64,000 nt of DNA from Alopecurus myosuroides (taxonomy: Eukaryota > Streptophyta > Magnoliopsida > Poales > Poaceae): contig CM054060.1 in NCBI GenBank assembly GCA_028641055.1, positions 161,732,696-161,796,695 of the forward strand, in the 5' to 3' direction. Every line of letters starts with the position of its first letter. The first letter of the stretch is position 1. The position numbers and the translations under genes were made by a program. Shown here piece after piece: positions 35,270-46,196 of the stretch. Under the pieces are notes generated by a model. It was not told the origin of the DNA. It did no database searches and saw only the letters and a list, made by a program, of their open reading frames with translations.

Positions 35270-36480
35270 AGTTGTTCCTTTAAGGATTACTTAACACACA
35301 GATGACCGTCAACTTGTCGTCGAGTGCTCGCCGAGTGGAATTATTATGTCACTGCCTCCACGACCACAACCCCAAGGGAAGATCAGAATGACCAAGATGA
35401 TTCCAAAGAGTACTCCAGCTAGGGAAACTCGGAGCAAGACGGTGAAGCCATCTGCTCACACAAGGAGCATGTCGAAGATTTGTACTTAGGTGTTTGTGTC
35501 GTCAACTTGAGATCTTGTGATAATGTATAAGTCTTAATAATATAGTTTGTGCTTTGGTATCATATGTGAGGCAGAATGCATATTTGAAACAAATGTTGAA
35601 TTTGAAGCAATATTTCAATTAGGAACAAAATTATAATTTGAGCCAAAGTTCAAATTGTACAAAAATTTCAAGCCTTTTGCTCTTTAGTACTTGTTTGAGC
35701 TAAAGTTGAACTTTCACCAACATTTGAATCCTAATATTTCAAGGTGATCAATTCGAAGGAGAAACATGCTACAAATGAGCTCTGAATCTAGGGTAAACAG
35801 CCCTATTTGTAATCAAGTTTTTTTTCGACCTTCTCTAAATAAGCCAATATTTTTTAGGTGACACCTATTCCGTCTAAATAGTGTCCAATCGAAGTCTCAC
35901 TATTTATTGAATTAATTTCCATATTATTTATTTATTTTTTGAAAATGCTTTTAATTGAAAACCACCGAAACACACGTTTGAGATATGAAAATTTAAAAGC
36001 TTTTTCACTCCAAAAGGAAGTTTTGGTGATTTTTTTGATTTATTTGATTTTTTTCAAAATCAAAACCCTCCTTCACTCTCCATCGAACTCTGACATGTCT
36101 ACATACGATTGCTCATTTGTGAGAAGCCTTTTTCATGAAAATGTCTTGACACCGGGTTTATATTTTTTTTCTCATAACCATGTCACATATGACAGCTATG
36201 TGAGCTTGTCGTGTATTTTTTGATTTTTTTTGAATTAGTTATGGTCATTTGAAGCTGATTTTGATGGTTCGCTTGTGAAAATATTCTTTCTTGAAAATTT
36301 TCCTATAACATGTTTATATTTTTTTCTAGTAACTATATCGTATAAGCTGATAAACTACGCTTCGTTTATATATTTTTTTTTTTTTTTGAATTATTTATGG
36401 TCATTTGAAGTTCTGTCATAACCTAATAACCCCAAAACCCCAAAACCCCGATAACCTCATAACCCCAAAACCCTAGCACC
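35270..36480. other. AT-rich spacer inside the MULE
   Basis: No coding signal. It holds an imperfect direct repeat (TTATGGTCATTTGAAG at about 36238 and again at about 36397) and a run of CCCCAAAA-type units at 36427-36475, just before the GRF gene region. Confidence 0.6.
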
Positions 36481-36815
36481 GAATGTCAGCCATCCGATCA
36501 TACTCTACCGCTGATGCCAGCCGTAAGATCTCACCTTATAGAAGGAATTCTGGGACAGACCCGCGCGCCGTCTTCGCGCTGTTGGATGGCGTTGACTGGT
36601 TGAGATCAGAGTTCAGTCTTCTAGAAGGGATGGCGATCCGCAGGAGGATGGTTCTAAATCCTGATTGGCCGCGCCGTTGTATTCCACTGACACATCAAGA
36701 CAGTCACACAGCAGCCCGTCCCCTCCTCCACCCATCGATACAGTCACACATCAGCCCGTGCTCGCCTCCCTTTTGGATCTCGGCGACAGAGCAGTTCTTC
36801 TTTCTCTCCAGCGAA

Positions 36816-37420
36816 ATGTCGACCACCACTTCATCCCCCTGCCCCTCGTGGCCTACGTATGGTTTAGTGCCGATGCAGCGGTGTCCAGACTGCCCACGCA
36901 CCGCGCCACTGAAGCGGTGGACTTCGAAGGAGGAGAAAAATGGCAACTTTCGGGCGCGAGTTCGTCAGATGCGAGAGCAGGACGGAGGGGCAGGTAGATC
37001 TTGGTTCCTCTCGCATCCATTAGCTCTGAATTTTCCATTTCCAAATCTAGGTTCTCTTCTTGCATCCACGAAGTTGGGATTTATGCTTCATTATTTCGTT
37101 TTCAGATCGTGAAAAAATGCAATCATTTCGAGTGGATGGATGAGTATGTGGAGAGGCTTCAAAGGGAGGGATTGATTGATTTAAAGGGGACTCCAACCCT
37201 CGAGCTCAATCTTCCTCCATCCGTGAAGAACATGGGGAATGCAGAGTTGAAGGGTGCTCCGATAGTGGGGGATGCAGATCTGAAGGGTGAATTGAAGAAG
37301 ATAAACACGAACTTGAAGCAGATGATTCAAGTGATGCAACAAGCAAATATGATAGATTTAGGCTTTTATTTTTGCGTTGTTGCTGTAGGATTTGTTTACC
37401 TGCTGGTCAACCCTCGTTAG
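36816..37420 (+). pseudogene. GRF-type zinc finger protein with C-terminal membrane segment (two exons, one frameshift)
   Basis: Exon 1 is 36816-36993 (MSTTTSSPCPSWPTYG, then the finger CPDCPRTAPLKR), with donor CAG|GTAGAT. Exon 2 is 37106-37420 (KKCNHFEWMDEYVERLQREG) after TTTTCAG. The finger ligands are CPDC in exon 1, a Cys in the shifted frame (RCES), and KKC plus H in exon 2. This is a GRF zinc finger as found in nucleic-acid-binding proteins. One extra T near 36947 shifts exon 1; without it the exon is 177 bases and joins in phase. The C terminus is a helix (LKKINTNLKQMIQVMQQAN) and one hydrophobic segment (LGFYFCVVAVGFVYLLV). Similar proteins are very common in Triticeae genomes. Its position within the TIRs suggests MULE cargo. 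Confidence 0.75.
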
Positions 37421-38314
37421 ATATGTTGTGTACTGTTAACTGTCTATTAAGTCCATGTCATGAAACCTTAATACGATGTATTTCAATGCGCATCTCTCGA
37501 GATCATCTAAGTTTGTTTGTTACCTAGTTTTTTAGTTGACCAGATGACAGTTAGCACTACTTGCGCAACACAAATATCTCGAGATCATCTCTTCTTCAGA
37601 GTAACACTCTCTTCAGTTCAGTTTAGGTTCAGTTTGGTTACACTGAGTTTTAGGAAAAATCCACAAACACGCGATGCTCTGATTTTTTTTCTTTGAACGA
37701 TTCAAAGAGAGTTCATTTATTTGAGGTTTGATTGCCCACCCTATTCTATTTGCTGGAGGTGATAGTAAAATACAAAGTGTTCACAAAATGCAAAGGATTT
37801 TAAGAATGCCAAAAAAAAGAAGGAAAATAATTTTTTTTTCCACAAGTTAGTTGTCATGCACGTGCAAAAAATTGAGTTGTTTTTTCGACTAGTTTGATAT
37901 CTAACCGTATTTAGTTCACAAATATATTTTGATTTTCTGTCCTTATCTCAGAATACACAGAACTAGTTCATAAATTTGTCTTGCTTACTTTTTAGTTTGG
38001 GTTCTTCTTTTTTTTCATAAACTAGTGTAACTACTAGTTCATAAATTTGCTTCGCCGTGTACAACACTAGCCTCTTGTAGACATACATAAGAAAGAAAAG
38101 ATCTTAGCGCCTCGGATTCGAACTAGAAACTATTGTAACTAGCCAAATTTTAACCCTAGCGTCTACTTTAAAAGGCCTAAACTTGGGGCAAACCCCTTGG
38201 AAATAATATGAATACAGATAAAAAAAATCATCACACACCAACGATAAATAACTTAGATATGGGATTCTTAAATCCTACATAGTACGGTACATAGTATGGG
38301 GAACACGTGATATA
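37421..38314. other. Non-coding MULE interior
   Basis: AT-rich, with no frame of note. It separates the + strand GRF gene from a minus-strand coding remnant. The two converge here, so it should hold both 3' ends. Confidence 0.5.
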
Positions 38315-38886
38315 CTACATAGTACGGATGACACACATGATAGTACGGTACATAATAGGGATCGCTACATAATATGGGATTCTTATATCCCTACATGGGA
38401 TTCTTAGATACTTGTCGCCGTACTCGTCATCTTCACTGCTCCTCGAGGCCTTCATTGCCGAGATAGTAGGGGAGGGTGTGCATGTGGTTTTCCTCGGAGA
38501 AGATGATCTCGAAGTCGGTGTACATGTTGAAGGTGGTGAATGCGATAAACTCACATCCACACCAGAACACGCGGCCGAGTAGGTAATACGCATCAAACCT
38601 GTTTGTGAAGTAGGTGACGAAGCCTATCACGGAGTAGGCGCGGTGTTCCTCCAGACGGAACATGACTGGCGACCTTGCCGGGAGGTGGTTAAAGCCTGCA
38701 CGGAGGAAGCCACGGGAAAACACCGTATCGTCCCTCCAGCGTGGGTACGCCCAGACGCGCAGCGTGGTCTCAACGACCCTGCCGGGGGGTAGCGGACCTC
38801 CGGCACGGTGCGCGACAAGCGGAAGGTGGGCGCGTAGAACTGCATCTTCACGTACGTCGAGTCGTCGGTTGTGTTTTGGCTCTAGT
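38315..38886 (-). pseudogene. Unrecognised minus-strand coding remnant in the MULE
   Basis: Reading from 38886 down, the frame has YVKMQFYAPTFRLSRTVPEV. A one-base shift near 38790 leads into LRVWAYPRWRDDTVFSRGFL and then GFNHLPARSPVMFRLEEHRA, YFTNRFDAYYLLGRVFW and FTTFNMYTDFEIIFSEENH. The stop after GLEEQ (38433) is followed in another frame by DEYGDKYLRIPCRDIRIPYYV. The sequence reads like a real protein of about 180 residues with two frameshifts. I recall similar unnamed proteins in wheat but know no domain. It points toward the + strand genes, so the layout is convergent. Confidence 0.55.
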
Positions 38887-39619
38887 TGACGAGAAGAGAA
38901 TGGGGATGAGGCGGAGATTGAAGACGCGGAGGAGGAGGTTACGAGACTCGGTTTAAGTAGCCAAGAGAGAGGAGGGGGTGGATGGAACTGCCGTTTTTTC
39001 GCACTGCATCGAGGCGTCGAGGTTGTACATTTTTTTGCCTGTTTTCACATCACTCAGTCCGGCCGTGCCCCGATGCAGTGGCTCGACGCGTGAAACGATG
39101 CGACAAATTAATCAAGCATGTGACTGAATCAAACTGCATGCGTCGTGGCTAGTTGGCGACCGAATCACACCCGCGTGCGTGGCTAGGTGGCTGCGTGCAT
39201 GGCGTGCAAGGCTAGGTGGCTAGGTAGCTACGTGCATGGCGTGCATGGCAGCGTTGCCACTGAATCGCAGCCGTACATGACTAGGTGGCGGCTGAATCGT
39301 AACCTTTTAAGCCGTGCATGCAAACTAGTCAACGCTACGCTCATCAATGCCAACGTCGCGCACATGCATAACAAGCTGAAACGATGGCATGCATAAAAGT
39401 CCGACCCCACGCGTGGGTATGCTAGCAGGCTGAATTTAATTATCAACAAACTCGACCCGTTCTACGACGTACGAAGCATACAACGGCCCAACAAACAATG
39501 CCACAGAAATACAGCCGCATTTGTCCCACTTGTCAGGTCCAATGATCGACACAGTCCCACACGACCCCACTAGTTAGAATTAACGGAAGACATAGCAACG
39601 TCGGGTGTGAGCATTCGTG
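38887..39619. other. MULE right subterminal region
   Basis: Contains repeated TGCATGGCGTGCA / GGCTAGGTGGC words (39180-39300), with no coding signal. Subterminal repeats of this sort are usual near MULE ends. Confidence 0.5.
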
Positions 39620-39719
39620 AGATTTTCACCTAAGAAGATGAGGAAAAGTGAGTAAAATTTTCAACCGTGGGGAAAAGTGAGCAGAACTAAGTAATCAGGG
39701 GCACAGGAGTAATAATCCC
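39620..39719. repeat. MULE right terminal inverted repeat
   Basis: Inverted relative to 18812-18905. Followed by the right TSD copy TTGTTAAAA at 39720-39728. Confidence 0.8.
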
Positions 39720-39728
39720 TTGTTAAAA

Positions 39729-40830
39729 ACCACAACATTGTGATTAATTTCAAATTGTCCAAAGATAGCACATTTACCCAACCTAGCTAATGTGTGTTTA
39801 TCGATCTCATTCAACCATCTAACAAACATATTTGTAACCTTAGTTGGGGGAGGGATATTGAAGTAAAATGGGTCACTCTCCAAATTCAAAGTTCGTCAAG
39901 ACAATCCATAGCCGCTTAGAAATATTATCTCTTGTAAGTAAAACTTTCTTAGGAAGGAACCACACTAGATTTTTTTTAATCTTGAGAGACACCTTCAGTC
40001 TCCGCAAATACTTTTATAATTACATGCATGTTCGTCAGGTCCGCATACATAAATCTAATCGAATAAACTCTTGTGGCTGTTAAACTCCTGCTGAAGAGGT
40101 TCCGAGGATTCTAGGAAAGCACATATGAGACAATAACATTTTTACGTCGCACAATACTATGAAGGGTAGGGTACTGTGATGAAAAAGAGGTTCCACCAAG
40201 CCAATGATCCTCCAAAACCGTGTTCCTCGACCATTACCAATAACAAAAGACCACGAGTTCGAAGAAATCACTTTCCACTCTCATCAACGACTTTCAAAAT
40301 AGTGAATCTTATGGCTAAAATTTGTACCCGAGTTAATGTTTTATCTCCTAGATACTTATTGGACATAAGCTCTTTCCATGCTCCCTCTTCATGGAGTAAC
40401 TTAAAAGGCCATTTGCTAAGCAAGCATTTGCTTTTATATCTAGAACCCCAATGCCCAAGCCTCCTTGATCTTTAGGCCGGCAATCCATATTCCACCTTTT
40501 CAATATATATTTCTTTTTAAACTAATCACTTTTTCAAAAATAAAAGAGAACGGTAAAAATCTAATCTTTTCCTTCCTTCGTTGGGTACCACTAAAAAGAA
40601 AGTAAGAACATTAGCAAAATTAGTCAAAACTAAATTAATGAGTAAGATACGAACCCCATATGAGAGCATTTTATGTACATAGCAACCTAGTTTTTTCCTG
40701 AAATAGATCCTCTATTGATTTCCAATTATGTATTTCCTATTCAGTAAGGTAGGGTAACGAATATGAATGCCCAGATTCTTGATTCCCATGCTAACTCCAA
40801 CTCCTTATAAACTAGCAATGTAGAATTAAA
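39729..40830 (-). pseudogene. LINE B, main remnant: RT thumb to C-terminus
   Basis: Translation of the minus strand in shifting frames gives late-RT LINE motifs in order. These are KNLGIHIRYPT (about 40770), HKMLSYGVRILLINLVLTNF (about 40640), CRPKDQGGLGI (about 40470), WLGGTSFSSQYPTLHSIVRR (about 40190), and then TKVTNMFVRWLNEIDKHTLARL (about 39830). Many stops and frameshifts make it an old relic. The MULE inserted at its left end, and the following sequence is at 18745-18811. Confidence 0.75.
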
Positions 40831-41911
40831 CTTTAGTGTCACCTCTTACCATGCATAGATGGGCCAAGTGGGCCTATATGATTTATAGAAATAATTGAAA
40901 TGTTAAATGGGTTGGGCCAATTAGACAAAACTCCAACACATTTTAGTGATATTCTAGAACAATAACAAACGAGACATACATAGATTAAAAAACACACGAT
41001 GCACTCTAAAACAAGAAGAAATCCGACGGAACACCGAAAGGGCATCAACGACATGGATCGTGGCTTTGAGGTATAACAGCTCAACTCTGTGGATTGTGGC
41101 ATTGTGGTATAATTCTTTGTTTTGTTCTCCAAAATGCCAGGTTTTGTCCAAATGACGACATCGCCAAGTTTAGTGCCGTGGAGAATGGCGCTGAGTAAGA
41201 GGGTGAGTTATGTTTTTGTTGAACTAATGGAAAAGGCTCAAATTCGTCACTCTTACTGTCAACTCAAGTCCACTAGTACAAATTGTGTAGGCCAACTCGA
41301 CAGTTATTACCTAATTAGTATTGTGACTGAAGTGACACTGGAAACTAAAGTATGGAATGAAAAGTACATCGATCTGGAAGTCTGGCAAATGTTTGTCCCA
41401 AGGGGGAAACAACATGTGCGATACACCTGCTCAACGGAGGCCGGGAAATACTTAATCGATGCAATTAGGAGGGATCGATCCTAAAACGATCTGAATCTTT
41501 CTAACCGCAATAATCCGACACTAAACAAACAACGGGACGTATCCAAAGGAGTCCAGCCTTGATTCTAGAGAAAACGAACTTTTGCCAGTTGTTGCAGCAT
41601 GCCAACTCGGTCTCTCGAAGGGACAGTCAATCCAAAATGTTCCGATCGAATGATCTGCATGCAGCACGTATTAATTAAATTTGTCAAATAATCTCAGAAT
41701 ATAAAATTCTGAGATACAGATAAATTTGGACATTAGATAAGCAGTGCCACCACGTTGTGGCCTCAATCCCTGCCGCCGCCTTGCCCACGCTTTCCTGGGC
41801 AAGGAGATCATCGTACCAATTTGATGGCGAGTAAACAATGCGAATTATTGTGATCGTGTCAGGTATGTGTTCACCAAAGCTGATACGATCCAGATTACAT
41901 GCGCGGCTAGG
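40831..41911. other. Unassigned DNA
   Basis: A + strand frame at 41122-41484 (120 codons) shows no motif I know. The left part may be further LINE B sequence. The right end holds a short GGCTA-rich run that became the SINE target. Confidence 0.4.
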
Positions 41912-41926
41912 CTAGGCTAGGCTAGC

Positions 41927-42235
41927 TTTTTTTTTTTTTTTTTTTTTGCGAAACACAGTACAACGCAAGCGCTCACAAACACGCGCACACACTCACCCCT
42001 ATGAACGCACGCACGCACACCCTACCCCTATGAGCACCTCCGAGAGACTGAGCCGGCGGATCGAGTCTTGAAATTACGAAGTCACCATGGGCGCCTCGCT
42101 GTCGACGGGAACGTCGCCTCCCACTGAAGAATATTCCGCCTTAAATGAGAAACACCAGCGTCAAATCTGGGATTTGAACTCTGGTGGGCTGGGGGTACAA
42201 CCACCCTCCTAACCATCCTACCACAGGCAGGTTCT
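41927..42235 (-). mobile_element. tRNA-derived SINE (Au-like), 309 bp
   Basis: On the minus strand the 5' end reads GAACCTGCCTGTGGTAGG. It has a box A-like TGGTTAGGAGGGT and a box B-like GAGTTCAAATCCC. The element ends in a run of about 21 A (plus-strand T, 41927-41947). CTAGGCTAGGCTAGC flanks it on both sides (41912-41926 and 42236-42250) as a 15-bp TSD, though the target is itself a GGCTA repeat. It matches my memory of the abundant Au SINE of wheat relatives. No coding capacity, as expected. Confidence 0.8.
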
Positions 42236-42500
42236 CTAGGCTAGGCTAGCTAGGCCTGCCAATTGTACTCGCCAAATTAAAGTGAGCTGTTAATGGAGTT
42301 CATCTTTGTGCTTTCGATCCATCTACCAGGGGTGACCACAGGCTTGGAAAAAGAACCTGCTAAGAACTTTGTTGTTTAATGATAGTGATATCGTCTGCAG
42401 AAGTAAAGGGCACAATTGCTAGACTCTCAGAGGGTTTGTGGTTTTGTTGCGCAGATATGTTCCATCGATTGGCCTGTGGACCGAACGGGAAGAGTTGTTG

Positions 42501-43474
42501 GAGCAACTCTATCACGGCTGAAAACCCCGAACCGAAAAACTCGTTTTCATTTCGTCTTTTCGGAGCTTTTTCCGTCCGTAGATACGATGTGCAGAACAGA
42601 ACCCTTAATCAAATATGCAAATTGTTATTATTTTCACAGAAATGCAAACGGACGAACATTACCGAATTTATTGCAAATTGCGAACATAAACTAGCTACTT
42701 TACATAATAGGTTAATCGCTGCGTAATAAAACCTAGATATCCAAAATGCACGCTGGAACTACACTGGGCTCCTTCTTCGGCGGCGTTGCCGTCTTCACTC
42801 GTCTGAGTTGAAGAAAGAGTTCCCGACATAGTTGAGCTAGGATGCGGCAATGGCGTCCCAATGACGGCGCTTCGCCTGCAGTTCGGCGTCCGTGCGGAAG
42901 CCGCGCTCGAGCTGGTTGGCGTTGTACGCCTCCAGCGTCTCCTCGAAACGGTGGCGGTGGTTCTCCTTGCGGCGGGCCCGAGACCACCCCAACCATGAAG
43001 TGGCCCGCGACCGTCGCCGTCAGCCACATCTTCGTGGATGCGGGGCTACTCGTGAACATGGGCGGCCTGCTCAACTTCTAACGGAGTCGTCGTCGGTGGT
43101 GGGGGCCAGCGGAGAGCTTATCTAAGCAAGTGTGCGCCGACGTGGTTGTTCGGTGGCCACATGGCGGTGGGAGCAAAGCCGACGAAACAGATTCGGCGCG
43201 GATTTAGTCTAATCGCCCGTAGGAGGTTAACCTAGGGTATGACGGCGACGAGAAATTGTGTCGGAAGCGGAGAGGGTGGAGTGAGGGTTCGACCTGGAAA
43301 CGTGCCCGCGACCCCTTGATATATCGGTCGGTGGGAGAAACATACATCCCCAAGAACGATTTCTAGACCGACGGTATTTACGGGCTCTGTTCTAATCTAA
43401 AATTGGCGCCGAGTCCGTAAACCCGACCAAACTTTCCAGTTTCATCGTGTTTTCAGCCTTTGCTTGAGTTGCTC
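42501..43474. mobile_element. Harbinger-like DNA element, 974 bp
   Basis: The ends are inverted: left GAGCAACTCTATCACGGCTG, right (complement) GAGCAACTCAAGCAAAGGCTG, continuing through GAAAAC. The flanking trinucleotides are TTG and TTA, an imperfect 3-bp TSD. On the minus strand inside (about 42960-42840) a short frame reads FEETLEAYNANQLERGF, which looks like a coding remnant of a DNA-binding accessory protein. The superfamily call rests on the terminal sequence and TSD size. Confidence 0.6.
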
Positions 43475-43477
43475 TTA

Positions 43478-44087
43478 TAAATTATGCTATGAATTCAGCC
43501 AGGCCTCGTCACCGCGCACAGCCAGGTGGTGCACAGGTCCATGGGGAAGATTGGCAGAATATGGCGCGCACACACACCTCGTGTCAAGCACATGTTAATT
43601 ATTCATTCGAAGTGTCTAAGCCTTGCATCATGCTCAACTCAAAGTCTGCGTAGTACAACAAGTTGGCATCAGATTAATGGACCTATCGGGCAGGCCACCC
43701 CGATGTCAAAGAGATGAGATGATGCTGCAAAAGGTATGTTCCCACTTGGCGCTAGTAGTTCGGGCGTCGCTGTCCCTGCTGCCCACAGGGGAGGCCGCCC
43801 GGCAGGCCCTGGCCCACGCCTTCTTTTCTTCGTTTTCAATCAAGGACACCATCTTAGCGCCAACACCACCATTTATCTCAACCCAAGTGGCAAGATCAGC
43901 ATTAGGTCTGGAGAAGTCTATCTCGATGCTTCATTTGCCATGTGGTAGTTCCAGGTTGATGCTCTCGACACATACATAGCTCAACCTTGGTTCTACAGTT
44001 GGTTGGAGGTTAACAAAACTGTAGCATGTTTCGATCTACTGTCAAGAATTCTATGGAATGAAATGGGGCACTTGCTGGACTCAACTT
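43478..44087. other. Unassigned DNA
   Basis: No domain, no inverted repeat. Overlapping short frames at 43600-43980 have no recognisable content. Confidence 0.4.
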
Positions 44088-44379
44088 GGCCTCCTTTGAT
44101 TCAAAGGAAAGGGAAAATGCAGGAATAGGAACCCTATAGGATTGAGATGGCATGTCTGTTGAATCCTATGAGATAGGACATTTCTTTGATTATGGTGAAG
44201 GAATTTTTTCATGAGGTTGGACCTCATGTTATTTTTTTTATAGGATTTACACTACAAGATTCCTATAGGATTATTTTCTATAAGATACAATCCTATGAAT
44301 CAAACAAGTGATATAGGAAAATTTACTATAGGAAGCAATCCTATAAAATTCTTATACTATTTCTTTGAATCAAAGAGGC
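44088..44379. mobile_element. MITE of about 292 bp with 20-bp terminal inverted repeats
   Basis: Left GGCCTCCTTTGATTCAAAGG, right CTTTGAATCAAAGAGGC. The interior is rich in CCTATAGGATT and its inverse. The TSD is not clear, so the superfamily is left open. Confidence 0.75.
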
Positions 44380-45183
44380 TCTACTTCGAAACTAGTACTA
44401 GCTTGTTGTGTAGGCTCGATTTTTTTTTCTCCATCTTGCAAATAAGTTGAGCAAGTGTACTACTTGCATTGCATGGGGCTGATGCTGATCTTACCCAAAA
44501 GCAATCTTGCTAGCTGATCAAAAGCCTCAAAGCTATGCTGCGTATTAGTTTAACTAAGTTATCTTCAACTCAATCCAGATAGCTATATTAATGCGAGTGC
44601 CTGCTTTGACACATCCTGCATCAAAATACTCTGCGGTCGTACATGGGCTTAATCCGGTGCGTTCTGCACATAGGAAAAAAGAAGTTGCACAACCGGGCCA
44701 CGAACGCGATGTGCTAAGAACATTTTTTTGTTTGGAATGCCTGTTATCTCACTCAGCAGCCAGTTGCATGTGCAACTCATGAAATTTGAGTTGCAAGTGA
44801 GTGACATCCATATGCAACTGGAGAAAATATGAGTTGCAAGTTATATATAACTAACAACCCACACAAATCATGATGTAAATCTAATGAGATTCGACTTGAG
44901 TGAGCTCTAGCTTAATTCTCACTCGAGTGAGAAATAGCAAAACCCTTTTTTTACTCTCTCTGTTCTCGTATATAATAATACCATGTTTTTGGAACAAGAC
45001 GCAAGATTTACCATTTTTTATTTAATATAATAAGAAGTTTTTAGGACTCTAACAACCTTAGCCGTGGGAAAAAACCTCCACAGCTCCACAACGTATTCAC
45101 TCTCGCGGCATTACATTACTGGTGGCCTTGGCTCCGCAAGGCACCACATTGCCCGTCTCATCTTTAATCTTTGCAACAATCTA
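44380..45183. other. Unassigned AT-rich DNA
   Basis: Holds a direct repeat of ATGAGTTGCAAGT-type words (44780-44845) and a small inverted repeat (CTCACTCGAGTGAG, near 44918). No gene seen. Confidence 0.4.
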
Positions 45184-45267
45184 CTCCCTCCGTCCCGAAT
45201 TAATTGTCGTGAAGTTGTCAAAACATGGATGTATCTAGACATACTTTAGTGTATTGATACATCCATA
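45184..45267. mobile_element. Stowaway MITE (Thalos-type), left part, split by LINE C
   Basis: Starts CTCCCTCCGTCCCGAATTAA after a TA (45182-45183) and stops at the LINE poly-A (T on +) at 45268. The missing right end is found at 59111-59133 and is followed by TA. Confidence 0.85.
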
Positions 45268-45396
45268 TTTTTTTTAAGGATACGCCCTGAGAGGTGTATC
45301 GGTTTCAAGAAGAAGGACCAAGATGGTCAATTACAATGCGGTTGGCACAGACGCCAAAACGCAACCACTCCACCGCGGCGGGAGGGAGGGGGTGAA

Positions 45397-46196
45397 CTAC
45401 TCGCGACATCTCCACCTATCCACCGAGGCTAGCCTATCTCTAAAGAGGCCAGCCAAGCGCCACTGCTCAGCTTCCTCGAAGATCCTATCCTGTACCGCTA
45501 TGACCGAGACCTGGGCGCCATTGAAGACAATGTCGTTCATGTGCGTCCAGATACACCAGCAGACTAGGGCCACCGCTGTCCACTCATCTCTCGTGTGCTG
45601 AATGGTGGGCAGCCAAGATTCGCGAGTATGAGTCTGCACGGGTACTGTCAGCTCCGTGTCCACCCCCCAAACCCTCTTGAGGGTCGCCCAGATCTCTCGG
45701 GCAAAGACACAACCAAGCAGGATGTGACTGATGTCTTCGCCTGACTGGTCACAGAGGGGGCACGCAGGAGGGTGAGGGAGCCCTCTGCGTGCCAGTCTGT
45801 CGGCGGTCCAGCACCTCCTACGTAGCGCCAGCCAGAGAAAGATCTTACACTTGGCCGGCGCACGCGACTTCCAAATCTCCTTGGCTCCTCCTAAGCCGAT
45901 CCTGCCTGCAAACTGAGCTCTATACATCAACCTAGCCGAGTAGCATCCACTCGGCTCCAACCTCCACTGGAAGTGATCCTCAACCCCTTCCGATAGAGTG
46001 ACCTCCATCAGCTGGTCCGCGATAAAGAGCAACTCCTGTATCTCTATCCCCCCTAGGTCAGTTGGGACATCCTGGATCCATCCACCCTGAACACCATCTC
46101 TGACCGTTCTGGGCCGCTTAGCATGCTTGGGAATCCTGAGGAACAGATGCGGGGCAAGTTCACAGATCCTTCCCCCGTCAAGCCAGCTGTCCGTCC
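45397..46196 (-). pseudogene. LINE C ORF2, C-terminal block with zf-RVT
   Basis: Reads from the hAT MITE boundary to the stop at 45397. It includes LFIADQLMEVTLSEGVEDHF and the zinc-binding RT domain (SRAPAKCKIFLWLALRRRC, then CPLCDQSGEDISHILLGC). Open for over 200 codons. The 3' UTR is 45396-45276. Confidence 0.85.

Larger units (their letters stand above)
18812..39719 (+). mobile_element. Large Mutator-like element (MULE) containing a nested Gypsy
   Basis: Flanked by perfect 9-bp direct repeats. It has long imperfect terminal inverted repeats: the left end reads inward GGGGTTTTTA...CCCTGATTGCTTAGT and the right end GGGATTATTA...CCCTGATTACTTAGT. It totals 20908 bp, of which 12959 bp plus a 5-bp TSD are the later Gypsy insertion, leaving about 7.9 kb of MULE. 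The content is a MURA-type transposase on +, a GRF zinc-finger gene on + and an unrecognised coding remnant on - near the right end. Joining the outer flanks restores a LINE reading frame context. The transposase is interrupted and lacks part of its core, so this copy cannot act alone. Confidence 0.88.

Noticed and set aside
36483..36815. Upstream extension of the GRF gene to an ATG at 36483
   Set aside because: Related proteins start at MSTTTSS-like sequence (36816). The upstream residues look like untranslated sequence.
41122..41484. 120-codon + strand frame as a gene
   Set aside because: No start context, domain or splice support. It lies in repeat-derived DNA beside LINE B.
44918..44935. 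CTCACTCGAGTGAG palindrome as an operator or transposon end
   Set aside because: A single short palindrome in AT-rich DNA, with no partner or context.
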